From assembly GCA_963789175.1 (NCBI GenBank), contig CAWBJO010000007.1:682001-746000 (forward strand): a DNA stretch of 64,000 nt, in the 5' to 3' direction. Positions 1 through 5,921 of this stretch are shown one piece after another (within the stretch, counting starts at the first letter, position 1; the number at the start of each line of letters is the position of its first letter). This DNA is from CAWBJO01 sp963789175 (GTDB taxonomy: Bacteria > Pseudomonadota > Alphaproteobacteria > Rhizobiales > Aestuariivirgaceae). Position numbers and translations under genes: made by a program. The notes beneath the pieces are model-generated. The model did not search any database, was not told the origin of the DNA, and saw only the letters and a list, made by a program, of their open reading frames with translations.

Positions 1-1436
1 TCATGGCCGACGGCTATGCCCGCGCCACGGGCAAGCCCGGCGTCTGCTTCACCATCACCGGCCCCGGGCTCCTCAACGTGCTGACGCCGATGGGCGAGGC
101 CTGGGCGGATTCGAGCCCCGTCCTCGTCGTGTCGAGCGCCCTCGACATCGTCGACGCGGCGCAGGGGCGCGGCCGTCTGCACGAGATGCAGAACCAGCGC
201 CAGGCGGCGGCGAGCGTCGCCACCCGCAGCGTGACGGCGCTCACCCCCGCCGACGTGCGCGACGCCCTGGCGGTCGCTTTTTCCGCCTTCGCCGCCGAGC
301 GGCCGCGGCCCGCCTATCTCGAGGTTCCCCTCGATCTCCTGAGCGATCCGTGCGGCGAAGGCTGGCGCGCCCGCCAGCGCCCGAGCCGGCCGCTGCCCGA
401 TCCCGCCGCGGTGGAGCGTGCCGTCACCCTTCTCGCCGGCGCCGAGCATCCGCTGCTGCTCCTGGGCGGCGGCGCGATCGATGCGGCTCCCGCCGCGCTC
501 GCCATCGCCGAGACCCTCGGCGCCGTCGTCGTCACCACCGTCGCCGGCAAGGGCATCGTGCCGGAAAGCCATCCGCTCAATCTCGGCGGCCGCATGGCGC
601 AGGTGCCGGTGAAGAAGCTCCTCGGCGAGGCGGACGTCGTCCTCGCCGTCGGCAGCGAGATTTCCGAGACCGACCTGTGGGATTCGAGCGTGCGCATCCT
701 GGGGCGCCTCATCCGCGTCGACCTCGATACGGCCAATCTCGCCCGCCCCCACCCGGCCGAGGTGCCGATCCTCGCCGACGCCGCGCCGACGCTCGCCGCC
801 ATCGCCGAACGCCTGCCGCGCAAGGACTGGAAACATCGCCACAAGAAGAACGAGGCCTTCGTCGCGGGCTACCTGGCGCGCGAGCCCGAGCACGACGACG
901 AGCTCCATGCAATGCTTCGCCGCGTGCTGAACGTGATCCGCGCCGCGCTGCCGCGCGACACCATCGTCGCCTCCGACATGACGCAGATCGCCTACGCCGC
1001 GAACTACATGTTCCCCATGGAGGTGCCGCGCGCCTGGCTGCACCCGACCGGCTTCGGAACCCTCGGCTTCGCGCTTCCCGCCGCCATCGGCGCCAAGTCG
1101 GGCGTCGGCGACCGCCCCGTCGCCGCCCTCCTCGGCGATTACGGCTTCCAGTACACGCTGAACGAGCTCGGCACCGCCGTCGAGCTCGGCCAGTCGCTAC
1201 CGATTCTCCTGTGGAACAACGACGCCCTCGGCCAGATTCGCGACGACATGGTCAGGAAGGGCATCCAGCCCAACGCCGTCACCTTGCGCAATCCCGATTT
1301 CCAGGCGCTCGCCCGTGCCTATGGCTGCGCCGCGGAGAAGCCGCGCTCGCTCGATGCGCTGGGCGATGCGATCCGCGCCGCCCTCGCCGAGCCGCGTCCG
1401 ACCGTCATCGAGATGACGTCCGCCATGCTGCGCTAG
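1..1436 (+). CDS. ThDP-dependent 2-oxoacid decarboxylase / acetolactate synthase-like enzyme (5' end outside window)
   Basis: The reading frame is open from the first base, and the first visible methionine (position 3) lies inside the conserved N-terminal Pyr domain (ADGYARATGKPGV), so roughly 60-70 residues are missing upstream. Pyr, central Rossmann and C-terminal PP domains are all present. The ThDP/Mg motif reads GDYGF...WNND, with Tyr where GDG is usual but with normal spacing to the Asn pair. The family includes acetolactate synthase and 2-oxoacid decarboxylases. The GDY variant and the HAD and enoyl-CoA hydratase neighbours argue against a biosynthetic acetolactate synthase. A 5-guanidino-2-oxopentanoate decarboxylase (AruI-like) role is possible because an AruH-like aminotransferase lies at 17982-19163, but this is inference. 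The next gene starts 9 bp downstream. Confidence 0.8.
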   Translation, partial: MADGYARATGKPGVCFTITGPGLLNVLTPMGEAWADSSPVLVVSSALDIVDAAQGRGRLHEMQNQRQAAASVATRSVTALTPADVRDALAVAFSAFAAERPRPAYLEVPLDLLSDPCGEGWRARQRPSRPLPDPAAVERAVTLLAGAEHPLLLLGGGAIDAAPAALAIAETLGAVVVTTVAGKGIVPESHPLNLGGRMAQVPVKKLLGEADVVLAVGSEISETDLWDSSVRILGRLIRVDLDTANLARPHPAEVPILADAAPTLAAIAERLPRKDWKHRHKKNEAFVAGYLAREPEHDDELHAMLRRVLNVIRAALPRDTIVASDMTQIAYAANYMFPMEVPRAWLHPTGFGTLGFALPAAIGAKSGVGDRPVAALLGDYGFQYTLNELGTAVELGQSLPILLWNNDALGQIRDDMVRKGIQPNAVTLRNPDFQALARAYGCAAEKPRSLDALGDAIRAALAEPRPTVIEMTSAMLR

Positions 1437-1445
1437 GGCGGGCGG

Positions 1446-2141
1446 ATGCAGCGTATCGTGGTTTTCGACGTCGACGGCGTCCTCCTGCACCTGACGCCCG
1501 CCGAGGAGGAAGGGTTCTTCCTCGCGCTTAGGGAGCTACACGGGCTCGAAGGCCTGTCGCGCGACTGGGACAGCTACCGCATCCGCAACGACGTCGACAT
1601 CGTCGCCGAGATTCTCGGGCGCCATTTCGGCCGTGCCGCGGCGCCGGACGAGATCGAGGCCTGGCGGAGCCGCTACCTCGCCATCATGGAAGACTGGCTC
1701 GCGCGCGGCGTCTTTGCCGTCGAGCCCGTCGCCGGGGCCGCGGCACTGCTGCGCGCCCTCAGGGCCGCCGGCATTTCCATCGGCATCGCCACCGCCAACA
1801 TCCGCGACGCGGCGCGCCTGCGCCTCGAGCGGGCCGGCCTGTGGAGCCTCATCGACCATGCGCAGGGCGCCGACGGCGGCGGCCCGAAGCGCCTGCTGCT
1901 GCAGCAGCTGCTCGCCCGGCTTGACGTGCCGCGCGCGTCCGTCGTCTATGTCGGCGACAATCTCAACGACGTCGAGGCAGGGCATGCCCACGCCGGCCAT
2001 TTCATCGGCTTCTCGGTCGACGAGAGCCGCCGGAGAAAACTCGCCGCGCACGGCGCGCGCCATGTCGCATCGACGCATGACGAGACGCGCCGCCTGATCG
2101 AGACAATGTTGGGCAGTTCATTCGAGGAAAGGACATCATGA
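1446..2141 (+). CDS. HAD-superfamily hydrolase (phosphatase-like)
   Basis: This 231-residue protein carries all four HAD motifs: the nucleophile and acid in DVDGV (Asp8, Asp10), Thr116 in ATAN, Lys148 in GGPKR, and the metal-binding acids in GDNLND (Asp171, Asp175). An alpha-helical cap insert follows motif I, the C1-cap layout of phosphoglycolate phosphatase and beta-phosphoglucomutase relatives. The substrate cannot be read from the sequence. Its stop overlaps the start of the enoyl-CoA hydratase gene (ATGA at 2138-2141), and it follows the ThDP enzyme closely, so the three are probably one transcription unit. Confidence 0.8.
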   Translation: MQRIVVFDVDGVLLHLTPAEEEGFFLALRELHGLEGLSRDWDSYRIRNDVDIVAEILGRHFGRAAAPDEIEAWRSRYLAIMEDWLARGVFAVEPVAGAAALLRALRAAGISIGIATANIRDAARLRLERAGLWSLIDHAQGADGGGPKRLLLQQLLARLDVPRASVVYVGDNLNDVEAGHAHAGHFIGFSVDESRRRKLAAHGARHVASTHDETRRLIETMLGSSFEERTS

Positions 2142-2917
2142 CCAAGACCGATGTGGTGAAGCTGGAGCGGCACGGCGATGGGACGGCGACCGTCGCCGTC
2201 AACCGGCCGCAGGTGAAGAACGCGCTCAACATCGCGACCAGGCAGGCTCTCGCCGATGCCTTCGCCGAGCTTGCCGACGATGCGCAGGTCCGCGCCATCG
2301 TCTTGACCGGCGGTCCCGACACCTTCGTCGCCGGCGCCGACATCAACGAGTTCGTCGCCGAGACGCCCGTCGGCCTCGTCCGCCAGCGCCACGAGCGCAA
2401 CTGGCAGGCGATCGCCTCGGTGCCTCAGCCGGTCGTCGCCGCCGTCACCGGCTATGCGCTGGGCGGCGGCATGGAGCTCGCCATGAGCTGCGACATCATC
2501 GTCGCCGGGGAGAATGCGAAGTTCGGCCAGCCCGAGGTCAAGATCGGCATCATCCCCGGCGCCGGAGGCACCCAGCGCCTGACCAAGGCGGTCGGCAAGT
2601 ATCACGCCATGCGCATGGTGCTGACCGGCGACATGGTGACGGCGCGCGAGGCGCTGGGCATGGGGCTGGCGAGCCTCGTCGTTCCCGATGCGGAGGTGGA
2701 AAGCGCCGCCCGCGCCATCGCGCTGCGCCTCGCCGCGCTGCCGCCGCTTGCGGTGCAGGCGGCGAAGCAGGCGGTGCTGCTGGGCGACGACGTGCCGCTC
2801 AGCGCCGGCCTCTACCTCGAGCGCAAGGCCTTCGAAGGCCTCTTCGCCTCGGCCGACAAGACCGAGGGCATGAAGGCCTTCCTCGAGAAGCGCAAGCCGA
2901 CCTTCAAGGGGGAGTGA
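2138..2917 (+). CDS. Enoyl-CoA hydratase/isomerase family protein
   Basis: The 259-residue length is typical for a crotonase-fold enzyme. The oxyanion-hole segment (AGADI) and both catalytic glutamates of true hydratases are present: Glu113 in GGGMELAM and Glu133 in FGQPEVKIG, 20 residues apart as in rat mitochondrial enoyl-CoA hydratase. Addition of water to a 2-enoyl-CoA is therefore the likely chemistry; chain length is unknown. Translation is coupled to the HAD gene by a 4-bp overlap. The enzyme probably acts with the upstream ThDP enzyme in degradation of a 2-oxoacid-derived acyl chain, but no acyl-CoA dehydrogenase or ligase is adjacent to confirm a pathway. Confidence 0.85.
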   Translation: MTKTDVVKLERHGDGTATVAVNRPQVKNALNIATRQALADAFAELADDAQVRAIVLTGGPDTFVAGADINEFVAETPVGLVRQRHERNWQAIASVPQPVVAAVTGYALGGGMELAMSCDIIVAGENAKFGQPEVKIGIIPGAGGTQRLTKAVGKYHAMRMVLTGDMVTAREALGMGLASLVVPDAEVESAARAIALRLAALPPLAVQAAKQAVLLGDDVPLSAGLYLERKAFEGLFASADKTEGMKAFLEKRKPTFKGE

Positions 2918-2935
2918 GTGACGTTTCTCTTGGCC

Positions 2936-3490
2936 CTAGGCGGCCACGCGACTGCCTGCGGCGCTGGTCTTGATTTCAGCCAGCTTCTTCGCCACGGCCA
3001 TCAGCTCGTGTGCATCTTCATTGCGGATGGCACGGTTGATTTGGCGAACGATCTTGGCCTCGATCACCACGCGCCGCTCGACCGCCCGCTGCCTTCGGAA
3101 CAGCCACCGCGAAACCGAGACCCAGTCCCACAGAGGACTCTCAGTCGTGACGCGGGCAACTGGAGCCGGAAAATCCCTGCCCCGCTCCCCCTTGGCATAG
3201 AGAGACGCGGCTGCTCGCGAAAGTCCGGCGCGGCTGGCGATATCGGAGAGGTTCACCAGATGATCCGGCTCGATATGCTCGATCCGCGCCCCCGCCGTCG
3301 TCACGTCGCGAATGGCGGAGAAGATCGCCTGCGAAAAATTCCTCGCTTCCCTCCCGAACTCCAGGACGAGCGCGCCTTTCTGAACGGAGATCGTTGCATC
3401 GCCGCAGCCCGCTTCGAAAAGGCGATCCTCGAAACGATCCTCGGCGGGATCGATGCCTGACGCAATGATCGTGAAATCGTAGCTAGCCAT
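2936..3490 (-). CDS. HTH-containing antitoxin-like DNA-binding protein
   Basis: The chosen start (MASYDFT) is preceded by a good Shine-Dalgarno (GGAGAG) and lies 2 bp after the stop of the 75-residue gene upstream, giving a 184-residue protein. Residues ~1-60 form a mixed alpha/beta module. Residues ~75-110 contain a helix-turn-helix-like stretch (LSDIASRAGLSRAAASLYAK), followed by a basic helical tail. Small toxin first and DNA-binding partner second suggests a HicA/HicB-style toxin-antitoxin arrangement, although this partner is longer than a usual HicB and lacks an obvious HicB domain. I recognise the domain layout from alphaproteobacterial hypothetical proteins but know of no experimental assignment. 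Confidence 0.6.
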   Translation of the reverse strand: MASYDFTIIASGIDPAEDRFEDRLFEAGCGDATISVQKGALVLEFGREARNFSQAIFSAIRDVTTAGARIEHIEPDHLVNLSDIASRAGLSRAAASLYAKGERGRDFPAPVARVTTESPLWDWVSVSRWLFRRQRAVERRVVIEAKIVRQINRAIRNEDAHELMAVAKKLAEIKTSAAGSRVAA

Positions 3491-3492
3491 TT

Positions 3493-3720
3493 TCACTCTC
3501 CGTGATCGCATCTCTCGACGATCTTGATGATCCTTCGGGCATGATGCTCGGGAACCTTCGGCGTGGACCAGATGGAGATCTGGCAGCCCTCGACGGTGTG
3601 ATAGGGGCAGAGGATTCGGCCCCAAGCATGCCCATCGGATATCCTGACGGCCCATCCATGACTTTCTGCATACTCAAGGGCTCGCTCGATCTCCTTGTTC
3701 GGATGCCTTGGCCTAGGCAT
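3493..3720 (-). CDS. Small HicA-like putative toxin
   Basis: This 75-residue protein has an N-terminal helix (NKEIERALEYAESHGW), then strand segments with an invariant-looking His in DGHAWGR, a CP pair, and a C-terminal helix with PEHHARRIIK. The order Gly-Trp, core His, strand, C-terminal helix mirrors the dsRNA-binding-like fold of HicA mRNA interferases, but overall similarity is low and there are three cysteines. It precedes the HTH-containing gene by 2 bp, so the two are presumably one operon. Whether it is a toxin at all is inference from fold pattern and gene order. Confidence 0.5.
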   Translation of the reverse strand: MPRPRHPNKEIERALEYAESHGWAVRISDGHAWGRILCPYHTVEGCQISIWSTPKVPEHHARRIIKIVERCDHGE

Positions 3721-3731
3721 GCACGAGCCTC

Positions 3732-3768
3732 ACTCTATCAGGGTGTAAACATATGTCAACAGGTGACA
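3732..3768 (-). promoter_or_regulatory. Candidate promoter/operator of the toxin-antitoxin-like pair
   Basis: On the minus strand, TTGACA (3754-3759) is followed after 16 bp by TAGAGT (3732-3737). The TTGACA forms one arm of a perfect inverted repeat TGTCA-ACAGG-TGACA (3754-3768), as expected for an autorepressed antitoxin operator. A weakness is that the implied transcription start lies only about 5 bp before the toxin ATG and the -10 overlaps its likely ribosome-binding site, so the true -10 may be elsewhere. Confidence 0.35.
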
Positions 3769-3873
3769 TGAATGGTTCCCTAATGCATTGTAAAAAAAGT
3801 GAATTTGCTGAATTGCGCAGGAGGACCAACCCTACCTTGACGGCGCGCGGGTTTCAATATTAAGTTGCAGATG

Positions 3874-4066
3874 GGGTCGTGCACGACCCTGGAGTGTAAC
3901 AACTCCACGCTAGCGGCTGGGCATCAGCCGGTAAGATGCCAAACCGGTTCTCGCACCCTCGAGGCCGGGGAGGCGCTGTCGCATGTCCAGGGCGAAAGCC
4001 TAAAGGACAGCGCAGCCGTCTGACGCGGCTTGTTACCTCCCCGGTCACCAACGCGAGTTGGTGACC
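3874..4066 (+). ncRNA. Strongly structured RNA of unknown class, omega-RNA/HEARO-like architecture
   Basis: The stretch between the toxin-like gene and the small ORF at 4091 holds many perfect helices. They are a 16-bp palindrome GGGTCGTG/CACGACCC (3874-3889); GGAGT/ACTCC (3891-3906); GGCTG/CAGCC (3915-3929); a long-range 9-bp helix CCGGGGAGG/CCTCCCCGG (3965-3973 with 4036-4044) enclosing GCGCTGTC/GACAGCGC (3973-3980 with 4006-4013, with GGC-GAAA-GCC inside) and AGCCG/CGGCT (4014-4030); and a terminal 10-bp hairpin with a GCGA loop (4043-4066, sharing GG with the long helix). A Shine-Dalgarno and ATG follow 24 bp later. Outer helix with two inner hairpins, then terminal hairpin, then ORF, resembles IscB-associated HEARO/omega RNA, but the ORF is not IscB. 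A group II intron fragment or an mRNA leader element are alternatives. A possible promoter (TTGACG 3837-3842, TATTAA 3858-3863) would start transcription near 3870. From 3769 to 3836 the sequence is AT-rich and I see nothing else in it. Confidence 0.5.
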
Positions 4067-4090
4067 TCCACTCATGAAAGGGAGGCGACC

Positions 4091-4348
4091 ATGGACTATC
4101 CAGATTTCCCGCCGAAGCATCCGCTGAGCGACGTGATCCACCAGGTCTACCAGGCGATGGTGGAGGCGCACCGGCACCTGTGCGCGCGCCAGGGCAGCCT
4201 GACCGAGCAGGACATGCATCTCTTCGGCCGCCTGCGCGAGACGATGTGGATGCAGTACTTCACCTCGGCGCACATCCTTGACCAGGCCCGCATCGCCTTC
4301 GCCAAGCAGCCCGAGGTCCCGCCGGAGATGGTGGATCGGCAGGTTTAG
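4091..4348 (+). CDS. Small helical protein of unknown function, downstream of the structured RNA
   Basis: An 85-residue ORF begins MDYPDFPPKHP and has a good Shine-Dalgarno (GGGAGG, 7 bp upstream). The product is predicted mostly helical, rich in His, Gln and Met, with no signal peptide, transmembrane segment or cysteine-metal motif. I recognise no family. Codon use looks like the surrounding chromosomal genes, with GC-rich third positions, which supports it being a real gene. It sits directly behind the folded RNA at 3874-4066, so the RNA is either its 5' leader or an independent RNA whose partner it is. The in-frame ATG is preferred over the upstream GTG at 4058, which would fall within the terminal hairpin. 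Confidence 0.55.
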   Translation: MDYPDFPPKHPLSDVIHQVYQAMVEAHRHLCARQGSLTEQDMHLFGRLRETMWMQYFTSAHILDQARIAFAKQPEVPPEMVDRQV

Positions 4349-4397
4349 CTGCTTCGGCATCCCAGGAGTGCTTGAAGCACTTCTATGCAAAAATTCC

Positions 4398-4426
4398 TTG
4401 ACAATATATTCCTAGATAGGTAGATC
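4398..4426 (+). promoter_or_regulatory. Candidate sigma70-type promoter
   Basis: A perfect TTGACA (4398-4403) is followed after 17 bp by TAGATC (4421-4426) in a local AT-rich patch with a CCTA-GA-TAGG inverted repeat inside the spacer. It points rightward into 4433-4558, which has no plausible plus-strand gene. The match to the -10 consensus is weak. Confidence 0.35.
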
Positions 4427-4558
4427 GACACCGTCACCTTCCACATGGGAGGCGTTGTCCGGATAGCTGACGGCGTGGCGGGTGATCGGTGCCTCGGGAT
4501 GAAGTCTCAAGCGTAAGCAAGAGACGGAAGCCCGGGCGGCGTCTCCGGCCTGACCCTC
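4427..4558 (+). other. Gene-free stretch with RNA-like secondary structure
   Basis: No convincing gene is present. The sequence can fold: GTCTC-AAGCGTAAGCAA-GAGAC, and the same GAGACG can alternatively pair with a downstream CGTCTC, giving two mutually exclusive hairpins. The start (CACCTTCCACATGGGAGGCG) loosely resembles the segment just before the small ORF at 4091 (CCTCCACTCATG then GGGAGGCG), which may mean the two stretches are related. Together with the promoter at 4398 this could be a small RNA gene. It could equally be the 3' untranslated region of the Sel1 gene on the other strand. Confidence 0.3.
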
Positions 4559-5662
4559 CTAAGACGGAGCGTGCTCAGCACAGTCGGGTGCCGAGGTTGG
4601 GTTCATCTCAGCCAAAGGCCCCGGCGAGATCGCAGTAGGGCGATGCCGTGGCGAAACACCGGTGGAGCGCTCCTTCACGGGGCATCCTGACTGCCACTGC
4701 CTGTCGACTTCGCGAAGTCCCCCGCGAGGTGGGCGCTCCACGCTCCCTTCTCCCCCGGAGGCCACAGAGCCGACCGGCCATCGGCGCTTGCAGCCCGTCA
4801 ATCCACTTACCAATGCGCCAGAAGATCGACGACTGGGAGCGACGCAATCGCTCTCGTCGCGCGCCGACGGAGATTTGTCGGAGTGGTCAGTGGCAATCAC
4901 GCGGGCAGTGTCTAGTCGCAGGCTTCGAGTGTGCAAATCCTTGCATCCTGCCGCCTTCTCCTGCGCCTTCGCGAGCGTCCAATCCACGGCGAGCTTCTTT
5001 GCCGTGGCCATCTGCTCTGGGGTCATTTTCGTGGAAACGGCATCGCGGTCCCTGGCGGCAGCCGATTCGCCGGCCGCGGCCGCAAGGCTCAGCCACTTGT
5101 ACGCCTGGATGCGGTCCTGCGGAACGCCCCGGCCTTTCTCATACATGATCCCAAGATTCTTTTGGGCAGCCACAAGTCCCTGTTCGGCCGCGAGTCCATA
5201 CCATTTCATTGCCTGCAAGTTGTTCTGCGGCACGCCCCTGCCTTCGTCGTAAATCAGCGCGAGGGTGAGCTGGGCCGTGGCATCGCCCTGTTGGGCGGCC
5301 AGCCTGTACCACTTCATCGCGATGCTGTGATGCCGGGGCACGCCCATGCCCTGGTCGTACATGAGCGCCAGTTTCAGCTGGGCAGGCGCATGGCCGCGCC
5401 CGGCCGCATGCCGATACCATTTCAAGGCTTCGGCGGCGTCGCGTGGCACACCCTGGGCTTCGGCGTACATGGCCGCGAGATTGTACTGGGCGATGGCGTT
5501 GCCCTGCTCGGCCAATGGCTTCCACAATTGCACCGCAGTCGCATAGTCGCCGCGTTCTTGGGCAGCCAGGCCGTCCTCGAATTGTCCCGCAGCCAATGGC
5601 CCGGCGACCAGCGACGAGGCCAGGACAAACGCGGTCATCCAGCAATTGCGGCGGTGTCTCAT
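4559..5662 (-). CDS. Secreted Sel1-repeat protein with aberrant C-terminal extension
   Basis: The start chosen (MRHRRNCWMTAFVLASS) gives a clean Sec signal peptide ending near AAG. Residues ~25-215 are about five Sel1-like repeats (for example NAIAQYNLAAMYAEAQGVP), short TPR-like helical pairs used for protein contacts in the envelope. After about residue 240 (LAKAQEKAAGCKD) the remaining ~125 residues lose all repeat character and become Ser/Arg/Pro-rich. This part crosses the direct repeat at 4734-4796, so it looks like translation into formerly non-coding DNA after loss of the native stop. No enzymatic domain is present. An upstream in-frame ATG at 5698 is less likely because it would bury the signal peptide. 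Confidence 0.65.
   Translation of the reverse strand: MRHRRNCWMTAFVLASSLVAGPLAAGQFEDGLAAQERGDYATAVQLWKPLAEQGNAIAQYNLAAMYAEAQGVPRDAAEALKWYRHAAGRGHAPAQLKLALMYDQGMGVPRHHSIAMKWYRLAAQQGDATAQLTLALIYDEGRGVPQNNLQAMKWYGLAAEQGLVAAQKNLGIMYEKGRGVPQDRIQAYKWLSLAAAAGESAAARDRDAVSTKMTPEQMATAKKLAVDWTLAKAQEKAAGCKDLHTRSLRLDTARVIATDHSDKSPSARDESDCVAPSRRSSGALVSGLTGCKRRWPVGSVASGGEGSVERPPRGGLREVDRQWQSGCPVKERSTGVSPRHRPTAISPGPLAEMNPTSAPDCAEHAPS
4734..4796. repeat. Direct repeat, copy 1
   Basis: A 63-bp sequence that recurs at 5805-5866 in the same orientation. The last 30 bp are identical in both copies and contain the inverted repeat GCCGA-CCGGCCA-TCGGC; the first ~33 bp are similar with one base of length difference. 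This copy lies inside the 3' part of the Sel1-repeat gene. Confidence 0.8.
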
Positions 5663-5804
5663 GGAGCATGCTCCAAACCGGATAAGCCGCCCTTCCAATA
5701 CCTGCCTGGCGCGGGCTGAGCGGCTCCATGGAGCATATCACCGGTCGGTTGCGGCACAATCATCGACCGAACGCGGCCAACTCGGTGCTGAGATCGATGG
5801 TGAT

Positions 5805-5866
5805 CGCTCCACGTTCCCGCCCTCCCCGAGGCTAGCGAGCCGACCGGCCATCGGCGCTTGCAGCCC
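5805..5866. repeat. Direct repeat, copy 2
   Basis: Second copy of the 62-63 bp repeat, located between the start of the Sel1-repeat gene and the acyltransferase gene. The two copies bracket about 1 kb containing most of the Sel1 gene. The 30-bp identical core can form a small stem-loop. Confidence 0.8.
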
Positions 5867-5921
5867 CGCCAATTCTCTGCCCCTATACGCCCGACCGTGA
5901 ACGGGACGGGAGAATCGCCGC

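Noticed and set aside
3874..4066. Group II intron 5' domain
   Set aside because: The start GTGCACGACC is intron-like, but I find no domain V hairpin and no reverse transcriptase ORF within the next few kb, so I do not annotate an intron. It stays only as an alternative explanation.
4091..4348. IscB, IsrB or TnpB protein after the RNA
   Set aside because: The ORF is only 85 residues and has no PLMP, RuvC or HNH motif in any frame of this stretch.
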